This document shows positions 54,576 through 62,022 of a DNA stretch of 64,000 bases, in pieces. The notes beneath the pieces are model-generated. The model saw nothing but the letters and a program-made list of their open reading frames with translations. It was not told the DNA's origin and searched no databases. Numbering within the stretch: the stretch's first letter is position 1; each line of letters begins with the position of its first letter. This DNA is from CAVQCT01 sp964371785 (lineage in GTDB: Bacteria; Zixibacteria; MSB-5A5; GN15; FEB-12), in assembly GCA_964371785.1 (NCBI GenBank), contig CAYJOL010000005.1:62001-126000 (forward strand), written 5' to 3'. Made by a program: the position numbers and the translations under genes.

Positions 54576-56030
54576 TCAGTCTTTCATTACCGCGTCTATA
54601 ACGACCTGCGCCTTGGACCAAGTTTCACGGAACTCTCGCATCGGTTTTGAATCAGCAACAATTCCGGCGCCGGCCTGAACGAAGTAAGTTGTGCCTGTCT
54701 TCACCACGGTGCGGATGGCGATGCAAGAGTCCAGATTTCCCCAAAAATCCAAATAGGTCACCGCTCCCGCGTAGACTCCACGACGAAGTTTCTCCAGTTC
54801 ATCGATAATCTCCATCGCTCGTATTTTAGGCGCTCCGGATACGGTACCCGCCGGGAAGCAGGCCAGCAGGCCGTCGAGAGCCGATTCGCCACCGCTAAGC
54901 TGGCCGACCACGGAGCTTACTATATGAATTACGTGAGAATACTTCTCAATTATCATATTATCCTTTACCCGCACCGATCCCGGCGCAGCTACCCGACCGA
55001 TATCATTGCGACCAAGATCGAGCAGCATCGTATGCTCGGCCAGCTCCTTTTGGTCAGCCAGAAGATCTTTGATCAATCTGGCGTCTTCGTCCTCGTTTGA
55101 ACCGCGTGGTCGGGTGCCGGCAATCGGCCTGGTCTCAATCGCGCGTTTTTCCACCCGGACGAGCATTTCCGGTGAGGATCCGATTACCGCGTTCGAACCG
55201 AACTTGATGAGGAACATGTAAGGCGACGGATTCGTACGACGGAGACGCCGATAGACTTCAAGTTCGGAGCGTTTCGACGCTATATCCCAGCGCTGTGACA
55301 GCACCACCTGAAATATATCACCCTCCTTGATAAATCGCTTGGCCTTCGTCACCATCGAGCAGTACTCTGACTGAGTGTAGCGGGCGCGCAATCGCGGTTT
55401 TCCTTGAGCGGATCGCTTGATTGTGCCCGCGGGTTTTTCCAATCGGCTTACAATTTCCCGAACGTCTCGTACCGCTTCGTTGTATTTTTCTCTCAGCCCG
55501 GGTGCGCCGTTATCATGTAAAATGTTTGCGATTATGACTATCTCCTGCCGAAGATGATCAAACGCTACTATTCGGCTGAACAGACCGAAACGCATCTCCG
55601 GTAGATTGATGTCATCAGGATTTTCATCCGGCAGTCTCTCCAGCCAGCGTGCAGTATCATAGGCGAAATAACCTACCGCCCCACCCGTAAATCTGGGAAG
55701 GTCACCGACCTTGACCGGCTTGTACACGGAAAACAGCTCGTTCAAGAATAGACGGGGCTCTACCTGATATTGCTGGGTTATGTTTCCTCTGCTCACCCGT
55801 ACGTATTCACCGGTACCTTCAACTACGAGAAACGGGTCAAACCCAAGGAAGGAATAGCGCGCCAGTTTCTCGCCTCCCTCGATCGACTCGAGCAGAAAGG
55901 CATCTTTTTTGCGGGCCGCAAGTTTCATAAAGGCCAGCACTGGCGTATCCAGATCGGCTGGAACTCGTACATGAACCGGGATAACATTCCCTTTCCGGTT
56001 CAGTTTTCTTACTTCGCCGTAGGAAATCAT
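54576..56030 (-). CDS. trpE: Anthranilate synthase component I
   Basis: Converts chorismate to anthranilate. The 484 residues have the N-terminal tryptophan-binding region with AFLLESIEGGEKLARYSFLG, suggesting feedback inhibition, and the chorismate domain with IKEGDIFQVVLSQRW, ETRPIAGTRPRG, LLDLGRNDIGRVAAPGSV, FPAGTVSGAPKIRAMEIIDE and a C-terminal QAGAGIVADSKPMREF. It shares ATGA with the end of the DapF-like gene, which makes the latter a true operon member. Confidence 0.97.
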   Translation of the reverse strand: MISYGEVRKLNRKGNVIPVHVRVPADLDTPVLAFMKLAARKKDAFLLESIEGGEKLARYSFLGFDPFLVVEGTGEYVRVSRGNITQQYQVEPRLFLNELFSVYKPVKVGDLPRFTGGAVGYFAYDTARWLERLPDENPDDINLPEMRFGLFSRIVAFDHLRQEIVIIANILHDNGAPGLREKYNEAVRDVREIVSRLEKPAGTIKRSAQGKPRLRARYTQSEYCSMVTKAKRFIKEGDIFQVVLSQRWDIASKRSELEVYRRLRRTNPSPYMFLIKFGSNAVIGSSPEMLVRVEKRAIETRPIAGTRPRGSNEDEDARLIKDLLADQKELAEHTMLLDLGRNDIGRVAAPGSVRVKDNMIIEKYSHVIHIVSSVVGQLSGGESALDGLLACFPAGTVSGAPKIRAMEIIDELEKLRRGVYAGAVTYLDFWGNLDSCIAIRTVVKTGTTYFVQAGAGIVADSKPMREFRETWSKAQVVIDAVMKD

Positions 56031-56869
56031 GAAGACAGAAAGCTCCCCGAACTAACGGGCACGACCGGTCCGGTCAGTTCAATAATCCCGGTCGATTCAT
56101 TCCAATGGACGTGAAGCGATCCGGTGGCAAAGACAACTTCGCACTTACGTTCGGTAAGCCCCATGAGGACGGTAGTGCACACCGATGCCGCGGCTCCGGT
56201 GCCTGATGAACCGGTGGCACCCGCTCCGCGCTCCCAGTCGGCAACTTCGATCTTACGTCGATTGACCACGCGGACAAATTCCACATTAGTTCTATGTGGA
56301 AAGACTTTGTGTGTTTCAATTTCGCGGCCGAGGGTCTTCCAGTCAAAGTCAAAATCGCTGACGATAAGCACAGTGTGTGGATTCCCTACCGAGAGACAGG
56401 TGACCGGAAATGCCACTCCGGCTACTTTCAGCGGCGCCTGTATCATGAATTTCTGACGCGTCTTTACGGGGATTTGTCTGGTCTCGAAAGTCGGGCAGCC
56501 AAGCTGGGCTTTCATGTAGTAGCCGTCTCTCGTACGTTTGACCATGCTGACAGTATCAGTGGAAACCGCCGTCTGAAAAGTATATGCTCGTCGAGGTTTG
56601 TTAAGTAGATATTCGTGCAATCCGGCAATTCTTAATCCATTGCCTGATTTCTCAGCCCAACTGCCATCGGCATTATAAATCTCGAACCGGCGATCGGCCA
56701 CCGGCGATGACGACAAATAGATGACTCCATCCGCACCCACTCCGGATTTGCGGTCGCAGATGGCCTGCGCGATCCGACCGAGCTTCATTTCGGGAATACG
56801 CGTCTGGCCTCGGTCGACAACCAGGAAGTCGTTTCTTAAAGCATGGTATTTTTCGAATGGGATCAGCAT
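56027..56869 (-). CDS. DapF-like protein lacking both catalytic cysteines, first gene of the trp operon
   Basis: Homologue of diaminopimelate epimerase, 280 residues, with the family's YHALRNDFLVVDRG N terminus, YNADGSWAEKSGNGLRIAG and VGNPHTVLIV. Diaminopimelate epimerase needs a cysteine pair in CGNG and CGTG motifs. Here both are serine: Ser75 in KSGNGLR (codon TCA) and Ser222 in TGSSGTGAAA (codon TCA). The usual Glu of the ERGxGET segment also reads Ala. It therefore probably does not perform the normal two-base epimerisation and may be a related isomerase, a binding protein or a regulator. It overlaps trpE by four bases and has its own promoter just upstream, so it heads the tryptophan operon. 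I do not assign the name dapF. Confidence 0.85.
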   Translation of the reverse strand: MLIPFEKYHALRNDFLVVDRGQTRIPEMKLGRIAQAICDRKSGVGADGVIYLSSSPVADRRFEIYNADGSWAEKSGNGLRIAGLHEYLLNKPRRAYTFQTAVSTDTVSMVKRTRDGYYMKAQLGCPTFETRQIPVKTRQKFMIQAPLKVAGVAFPVTCLSVGNPHTVLIVSDFDFDWKTLGREIETHKVFPHRTNVEFVRVVNRRKIEVADWERGAGATGSSGTGAAASVCTTVLMGLTERKCEVVFATGSLHVHWNESTGIIELTGPVVPVSSGSFLSS

Positions 56870-56874
56870 AGCGG

Positions 56875-56903
56875 ACTATAAATTGAACTGCTTCAGTTAG
56901 CAA
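56875..56903 (-). promoter_or_regulatory. Promoter of the trp operon
   Basis: TTGCTA (56898-56903), a 17-nt spacer and TATAGT (56875-56880) on the minus strand; five bases separate the -10 box from the ATG of the DapF-like gene. The mRNA would be leaderless or nearly so, leaving no room for a leader-peptide attenuator. The -35 box abuts the terminator of the upstream gene. Confidence 0.55.
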
Positions 56904-56930
56904 TAAAAAAAGCCCGCCGGACGGCGGGCT
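56904..56930 (-). terminator. Strong intrinsic terminator after the LysN-like aminotransferase gene
   Basis: A perfect 9-bp stem AGCCCGCCG / CGGCGGGCT with a 2-nt loop is followed on the minus strand by seven T and ATTG. It lies 20 nt after the stop codon and separates the aminotransferase from the trp operon. Confidence 0.92.
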
Positions 56931-56949
56931 CGCAAACTGGCGGTAAAGG

Positions 56950-58158
56950 CTAAATGTTCTCTTTGAACAATTCTCCCAGACGGGCGATTCCGATCGCTAT
57001 TTGCTCGTGGGTTGCTGTCGAGAAATTCAGTCTCAGCGTGTTAAGTCCCCGACCGTCCGGGAAGAATGGCTGACCATAAACATAGGCGACTTTCTTTTCC
57101 ACTGCCTTCGGTAACAGATCCTTTGCCGACATATGCTCGGGCAGTTCGACCCAGAGGAAAAGCCCACCCTCGGGATGGGTCCACCGGACGCCGGGCGGGA
57201 ATGTCTCTTCCATCGTCTTTATCATAATATCCCGCTTCTTCCGATAGTCGGCGATAATCTTCTCAATGTGCGGCTCCAGCAATCCTCGCTTGACGAACTC
57301 GTAGATTATATACTGGCAAAGCGAGTTGGTATGCAGGTCGGTGCATTGCTTCACTTTCTCAAGCTGCGCCAGAATATCATTGGGCCCATTCAGCCATCCA
57401 ATCCGGAGTCCCGGAGTGATTATCTTGGAAAATGTCCGGATCGCGATTACTTCATCGTTCCCAAAGGATTTGAGTGTCGGGACGCGTTCCCCGGAAAACC
57501 GAATGTCACCATACGGGTTGTCGTCGATAATCGGGACATTGTATCGAGCGGCGATTCTGACCAGTTCTTTACGACGGTCGACCGACATAGTGATGCCGGT
57601 CGGGTTCTGGAAGTTGGAAACGGTGTAAATGAGTTTCGGTTTGTACTTCTTGATCTTTTCTTCAACCTGATCGATTATCATCCCCTGGTCATCCATGTCG
57701 ACTGTAGCATATCGCGCTTGATAGTAGTTGAACGCCTGAAGCGCTCCCACGTAAGTCGGGTACTCGGTTATGATATAATCACCGCGGTCGACGAACGCGC
57801 GGGCCACCAGCTCAATCGCTTGCTGACCACCGGCAGTGATGAGGATATTGTCAATTCCACTCGGTGTGCCGCGATCAGTCGCCCGTTTGGCTATGACCGT
57901 TCGCAACTCGGAGACACCGCGGGTAAGTCCGTATTGAAACGCTGTCGGACCATAAATGTCGACTACATCGTGCATGATCTTACGAAGATCTTCCAGCGGG
58001 AACAACTCCGGCGCGGGCAGACCGCCGGCAAACGAAATGACCCCCGGCTGGGACGATATTTTGAGGATTTCACGAATTATCGAAGCTTCAAGTTTCAAGA
58101 CGTGCGGCGCTATTTTCCATAAATCGGCATGGGCTTTTTCTTTCTGCTCTGTTAGCAT
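56950..58158 (-). CDS. PLP-dependent aminotransferase of the LysN / kynurenine aminotransferase II type
   Basis: Class I fold transaminase of 402 residues resembling 2-aminoadipate and aromatic amino acid aminotransferases. Diagnostic parts are SFAGGLPAPELFPLEDLRKI, FQYGLTRGVSELR, ITAGGQQAIELVARAFVDRG, VSNFQNPTGITM, IIDDNPYGDIRF, the PLP Lys in IRTFSKIITPGLRIGWL and GGLFLWVELP. The ATG at 58158 begins a single-gene unit closed by the terminator at 56904-56930. Likely substrates are 2-aminoadipate, aromatic or branched-chain amino acids; the aromatic option suits the neighbouring trp genes but is not proven. Confidence 0.88.
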   Translation of the reverse strand: MLTEQKEKAHADLWKIAPHVLKLEASIIREILKISSQPGVISFAGGLPAPELFPLEDLRKIMHDVVDIYGPTAFQYGLTRGVSELRTVIAKRATDRGTPSGIDNILITAGGQQAIELVARAFVDRGDYIITEYPTYVGALQAFNYYQARYATVDMDDQGMIIDQVEEKIKKYKPKLIYTVSNFQNPTGITMSVDRRKELVRIAARYNVPIIDDNPYGDIRFSGERVPTLKSFGNDEVIAIRTFSKIITPGLRIGWLNGPNDILAQLEKVKQCTDLHTNSLCQYIIYEFVKRGLLEPHIEKIIADYRKKRDIMIKTMEETFPPGVRWTHPEGGLFLWVELPEHMSAKDLLPKAVEKKVAYVYGQPFFPDGRGLNTLRLNFSTATHEQIAIGIARLGELFKENI

Positions 58159-58672
58159 GGGAACGCAGTCCTTTCCTTAACCTCTCAAATACGAAGCATA
58201 CCTTGCGGGACACAGACCAATTCTGAGTTACAGCATCAGTATAGAAAATGTCGACGCCAAAAACAAGACATAACGGCCTTTTTTGTGAAAGCCGTAACGA
58301 ACTCGATGCATCAGAGTTTGATCAGAAATTCTTATCTTATTGAGGGGCAGTTTACTAATGAAACGCTCCAACTACTTCCTTCTCAGGGAATCAACATATC
58401 TCTGAATAAAGTAAGGTTGGAGCAGCGAAGCTTTGTTTGAATACAGATAGTCAGGCTGTGAGCACTCCCGGAATAACCGGCAACCTGACTTGAATGGCTT
58501 TCGATTGGAAATTCAGAATCGGGGAAATCAGTGTCGCCGCCTGAGGCAAAACAGATTTTAGCTTCTGATGTGCGCAGACCTGAGCACGCTCACGGTTTCG
58601 TGAAGATCTGTAACTTGCCTCGGCCGCCGGCATAATTTCCCCATCGGCTATCTTTGCCTTTCGATTCCTAAC
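58159..58672. other. 514-bp intergenic region without a convincing gene
   Basis: No reading frame with family character or a good ribosome binding site was found. The region holds a bulged hairpin at about 58270-58292 (ACGGC-CTTT / AAAG-CCGT), a long imperfect inverted repeat at 58365-58423, and a 6-bp inverted pair GTCAGG / CCTGAC at 58450-58489. It contains upstream signals of the aminotransferase gene, but no clear promoter was recognised. Confidence 0.6.
58365..58423. repeat. Long imperfect inverted repeat
   Basis: GCTCCAAC at 58365-58372 pairs with GTTGGAGC at 58416-58423. Further pairing inside (TACTT with AAGTA, and TCAG with CTGA) makes a ~59-nt stem-loop with small bulges. No T-run follows on either strand. 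It may be a structured RNA, a repeat unit or a decayed terminator. Confidence 0.55.
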
Positions 58673-59185
58673 CTACATCCCACCGCAACCATGATCCATT
58701 TTCATACCTTGCATGCCCTTGGAGCCGGTCGAGTCCGTTGAAGTCGCTTCATCGAGTTTTTTGAGGTACTTCTGCGGGTCTTTGTTGAAGTCGGGAATGC
58801 AATCTGGACAGCAAAAGTAGACGCGGCGCCCTTGGTAGTCAACGTAAGCTTCCTTCTTGCTTAACTTCTCGCCGGAAACCGGGCAGTTCGTCTGGATATT
58901 TTCAAATAGTATCCCCTGCTCGGCTGCTTCCTTGAAGTACTTATCCGGATCAGCCTTCAGCTTGGCCGAACACATCGGACAGCAATGATAAACGCGCTGG
59001 CCCTGGATGTCCGTGTAAGCCGTTGAATCGATGTCTCCGCCCATAACCGGGCATTTGGTCTGATGCTTGAACTCATTGGGTGCCACTTGATCCTTTGCTC
59101 CGACTTTGGCGGAGTCGGCACTCATCGCTGACTGGCTGAAAACCACGGTAGCTACAGCCATCAGTAGTGTGGAAAACTTGCTCAC
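58673..59185 (-). CDS. Exported protein with two YHS/TRASH-like metal-binding domains
   Basis: A 170-residue periplasmic protein with a signal peptide (about 1-22). Two similar modules follow: residues 45-84 with CPVMGG ... GQRVYHCCPMC and residues 101-141 with CPVSGE ... GRRVYFCCPDC, each holding four cysteines in the CP-x-G / CCPxC pattern of YHS-type domains, followed by a DPxKY(F/L)K helix. A Met-, His- and Cys-containing tail (MQGMKMDHGCGGM) adds possible soft-metal ligands. The likely role is binding or delivery of copper, zinc or a similar metal. It is divergent from a histidine kinase gene, with a palindrome in the shared region. The exact metal is unknown. Confidence 0.82.
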   Translation of the reverse strand: MSKFSTLLMAVATVVFSQSAMSADSAKVGAKDQVAPNEFKHQTKCPVMGGDIDSTAYTDIQGQRVYHCCPMCSAKLKADPDKYFKEAAEQGILFENIQTNCPVSGEKLSKKEAYVDYQGRRVYFCCPDCIPDFNKDPQKYLKKLDEATSTDSTGSKGMQGMKMDHGCGGM

Positions 59186-59217
59186 AAATTCTTCCTCTCT
59201 CTTCGATTTATCGGTTT

Positions 59218-59233
59218 GCCGTTTGTCAACGGC
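59218..59233. promoter_or_regulatory. Palindrome in the leader of the YHS-protein gene
   Basis: GCCGTT-TGTC-AACGGC, a 6-4-6 inverted repeat 33-48 nt before the start codon, downstream of the candidate promoter. It could be a repressor operator or an mRNA hairpin. Confidence 0.45.
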
Positions 59234-59254
59234 TAACCTTGTTTGTTATCTGAC

Positions 59255-59283
59255 TGTATAGTCACCTCTGACCATGCATTCAA
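59255..59283 (-). promoter_or_regulatory. Candidate promoter of the YHS-protein gene
   Basis: TTGAAT (59278-59283), 17-nt spacer, TATACA (59255-59260) on the minus strand. The -10 box sits inside a small palindrome, GACT-GTAT-AGTC (59252-59263), which could be a regulator contact site. Confidence 0.45.
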
Positions 59284-59401
59284 TTGGCGTGCCGGTTGTC
59301 GATAATTACCGTAAGGCGCTATCTTGCAAATAGATAGAAATATCGCTCAGGTTATCCGATGAATGAGCCTTCAATACTATTGTCGAAATCCGATACTATA
59401 G

Positions 59402-59431
59402 TTGATAATATTCTCGATTACGATGTATAAT
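59402..59431 (+). promoter_or_regulatory. Promoter of the two-component system genes
   Basis: TTGATA (59402-59407), 18-nt spacer, perfect TATAAT (59426-59431). The first in-frame ATG (59430) lies inside the -10 box, so the kinase must start further on; transcription should begin near 59438. Confidence 0.65.
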
Positions 59432-59495
59432 GTCACATAGAGGGCTGAGGCCTCTGAGTCAAGACCAAGCCCATGGTGTTGACAGGTTGAGAGTT

Positions 59496-60635
59496 ATGTT
59501 AAATCGAGAGACAAAGACAATTCAGCCGACGGATTCGGCACCTATTTTACACTATCCTAAGACGATGCAGACAAAAAGTGAAAGTCTCTTAAAAGGTTCG
59601 AAAATCAAGATAGCGATTGTAGCCGGCTTAATGGCCCTGACGGTGGCGATACACTACGGCTGGGTGTTGGAACCGATATTTGGCCACCAGAGCTGGATTC
59701 ATGCCATTCACAGCCGGCTCTGCTACATCCCTATCGTAGTGGCCGCGTCCTGGTTCGGGGTTCGTGGCGGGCTGATCTCCGCAACCGCCATTTCTCTCGC
59801 TGTGAGTCCCTATGTTTTCTTCCTGCATGGCATGGGAACCATGTCCGAGGAAGTGGTTGAGCTCGTCTTTTATTTCGGTCTGGGTGGCCTGATTGGCGGA
59901 TTGATTGATCGCGACCTGATAATCAGGAAAAAGAAAGAAGACGCAGAGTTGAAACTGGAGCGGGCACAGAAGCTCTCGTTGATTGGTCAAATGGCGGCCG
60001 GTGTGGCTCACGAGATCAAGAACCCGCTGGTGTCGATCAAGGGCGCGCTGGAAATAGTCACCGATCCAAATACCGGGCCGGAAGACAGGCATGAATTTCA
60101 GCAGATAGCTTCGACGGAAATCAAGCGGGTCGACAGCACGATCAATGAGTTTCTGAATTTCGCGCGCCCTAAGGAAGCACGGATGGAGCGTATGAATCTC
60201 TCCTCTGCTCTTCACGCCAGTCTCAAACAGCTGGAAACTCAGGCAGGTAAACAGCAGATAAGCTTTGCGGCGGATATACAAGATGCCGTTTTCATACATG
60301 GAGACCACGAGAAGATGCATCAAGTATTCTTGAATCTGCTCTTGAACGCTCTTCAGGCATCACCCCCCGACTCCCGGATCACGGTGAAGCTCGTCGCGCA
60401 AGAAGCAAGCACCGCGCAGATACAGATTAAGGACCAGGGTGAAGGAATTGCTGAAGCTGATCTGGCGCGGGTGTTTGACCCCTTCTTCACCACCAAACAT
60501 ACGGGCAGCGGACTCGGATTGGCACTGGTCAAATCAATCGTGGAGAGTCACGACGGAACCATCTTGATTAAGAGCAAACCTCGTCAGGGCGCGAAAGTCA
60601 TCCTCACCCTGCCGATTGACGGAGCAACCGACTGA
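59496..60635 (+). CDS. Membrane-bound sensor histidine kinase (NtrB/ZraS-like)
   Basis: With the ATG at 59496 it has 379 residues. Three or four membrane helices lie within about residues 30-135 (IAIVAGLMALTVAIHYGW, CYIPIVVAASWFGV, LVFYFGLGGLIGGLI) with no large periplasmic domain. A short coiled coil follows, then the dimerisation domain with phospho-His in AAGVAHEIKNPLVSIKG and the ATPase domain with N box VFLNLLLNALQAS, G1 DQGEGIAEADLARVFDPFF and G2 GSGLGLALVKS. The 3' end overlaps the regulator gene by one base (TGATG). An ATG at 59430 is excluded because it is within the -10 box; one at 59565 is an alternative. The signal is unknown; the divergent YHS gene suggests metal or envelope stress. 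Confidence 0.88.
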   Translation: MLNRETKTIQPTDSAPILHYPKTMQTKSESLLKGSKIKIAIVAGLMALTVAIHYGWVLEPIFGHQSWIHAIHSRLCYIPIVVAASWFGVRGGLISATAISLAVSPYVFFLHGMGTMSEEVVELVFYFGLGGLIGGLIDRDLIIRKKKEDAELKLERAQKLSLIGQMAAGVAHEIKNPLVSIKGALEIVTDPNTGPEDRHEFQQIASTEIKRVDSTINEFLNFARPKEARMERMNLSSALHASLKQLETQAGKQQISFAADIQDAVFIHGDHEKMHQVFLNLLLNALQASPPDSRITVKLVAQEASTAQIQIKDQGEGIAEADLARVFDPFFTTKHTGSGLGLALVKSIVESHDGTILIKSKPRQGAKVILTLPIDGATD

Positions 60636-62002
60636 TGCCGATACGCATTCTACTCGCCGATGATGACGCCGGAGTCCGACGCGTCATTCAATTCAAACTG
60701 AAACAGCGGGGCTTTGAGGTCACGACCGCCGAAAACGGAGCCTCGGCTTTGACAATGCTCAAGCGGCAGGAGTTTGACCTGCTGTTGACCGATATGAAAA
60801 TGCCCGGTCTCAACGGAATAGAACTACTGGAACAGGCCAAAGGTATCAGGCCGGGTCTTGAGGTCATCCTTATCACAGCGTACGCTGATGTTCATCAGGC
60901 GGTACGGGCGATGAAGCTCGGTGCGTTTGACTATCTGACCAAGCCTTTCGAAGATGACCAGCTATTTGTAGCGATCGAAAAGGCCCTGAAGTTCAAAAAG
61001 CTGGAGGATGAAAACCGCTTCCTGAAACACCAGCTTGATACTCAAGTCGATGGCTCATATATCCCGGGTGTCTCACGCGTCTATAAAGACATGATCGCGC
61101 TAATCGAGAAGATTTCGCCGACGGACGCTAATGTCCTGTTAACTGGAGAATCCGGCACCGGCAAAGAGGTCATCGCTCGCATGGTACATCGAAGGAGCCT
61201 CCGCGCGGACAAAAGCTTCATCGCCGTCAACTGCGCCGCCATCCCCAGAGAGCTGATCGAATCCGAGCTGTTCGGCCACGTCAAAGGAGCCTTCACTGGC
61301 GCTGTTCGCGACAAGAAAGGGAAATTCGAATTGGCTGACGGCGGTACTCTGTTGCTCGACGAAATTTCAGAACTCGGGGTGGAACTCCAGGCCAAGCTTC
61401 TCCGCGTGATTCAGGAAAGAGTGATTGAACCGGTCGGGTCGGAGTCCCGATTGGAAATAGATATCAGGTTGATTGCGGCCACTAACAAAGAACTCAAAGA
61501 GCGCGTTGCCCGCGGTGAATTCCGTGAGGACTTGTACTACCGCTTGAATGTCATTCCAATCCACATCCCATCGCTGCGCGACCGTCGCGAAGATATCCCC
61601 GCGTTGGTAACCGGTTTTCTGCGCAAGTTTAGTCCCGATCAACCGCTGTCTGTCGATCCGGGCCTGATGGATCTGCTGATGGAACATGAATGGCGTGGCA
61701 ACGTGCGTGAGTTGGAAAACCTGATGGAGCGGATGGCAATTCTTCGCCGCGCCGATATTCTCACCGAACGGGACTTGCCGCCGGATTTTGGGTTCGCCCT
61801 GACCTCCGGGGCACCTGCCGGGACGCCTGCGGCGCCGAATATATCCGAAAATCTCAGCTTTCATGATGCGGAAAAACAGCTGATTGAACACGCCCTGCAA
61901 AAATCCGACGGCAATAAATCAAAAGCCGCGGAACTGCTCAAAATCCCGCGGCACGTGCTTGTCTATCGATTGAAAAAGTACGGCATCTTCCACTCGAGCT
62001 AA
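60635..62002 (+). CDS. NtrC-family sigma-54-dependent response regulator
   Basis: Activator of sigma-54 promoters, 455 residues. The receiver domain (1-120) has the acidic pair LLADDDAG, phospho-Asp in LLLTDMKMPGLNG and the Lys in YLTKPFEDD. The AAA+ domain (about 140-370) has Walker A LTGESGTGKEVIARM, the sigma-54 contact ELFGHVKGAFTGAV, Walker B DGGTLLLDEI and the Arg region REDLYYRLNVIPIHIP. A Fis-type helix-turn-helix (NKSKAAELLKIPRHVLVYRL) ends the protein. It is co-transcribed with the kinase gene and converges on glnA with only 20 nt between the stop codons. Confidence 0.96.
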   Translation: MPIRILLADDDAGVRRVIQFKLKQRGFEVTTAENGASALTMLKRQEFDLLLTDMKMPGLNGIELLEQAKGIRPGLEVILITAYADVHQAVRAMKLGAFDYLTKPFEDDQLFVAIEKALKFKKLEDENRFLKHQLDTQVDGSYIPGVSRVYKDMIALIEKISPTDANVLLTGESGTGKEVIARMVHRRSLRADKSFIAVNCAAIPRELIESELFGHVKGAFTGAVRDKKGKFELADGGTLLLDEISELGVELQAKLLRVIQERVIEPVGSESRLEIDIRLIAATNKELKERVARGEFREDLYYRLNVIPIHIPSLRDRREDIPALVTGFLRKFSPDQPLSVDPGLMDLLMEHEWRGNVRELENLMERMAILRRADILTERDLPPDFGFALTSGAPAGTPAAPNISENLSFHDAEKQLIEHALQKSDGNKSKAAELLKIPRHVLVYRLKKYGIFHSS

Positions 62003-62022
62003 GCGGACTCTGCCCGGCTCGG

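Noticed and set aside
54005..56869. Trp leader peptide or T-box attenuator ahead of the trp operon
   Set aside because: Only about 35 nt separate the upstream terminator from the first start codon, so there is no room for either.
57133..58122. Long plus-strand open frame (329 codons) opposite the LysN-like aminotransferase gene
   Set aside because: It is the mirror frame of a clear PLP enzyme, has no domain character and no ribosome binding site.
58451..58633. Minus-strand 60-codon frame in the 58.2-58.7 kb gap
   Set aside because: No ribosome binding site, no recognisable features and it overlaps part of an inverted repeat.
59285..59298. Sigma-54-like site (TGGC-N7-TTG) upstream of the NtrC-type operon
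   Set aside because: The invariant GC of the -12 element is missing (GT instead), and a good sigma-70 promoter lies nearer the genes.
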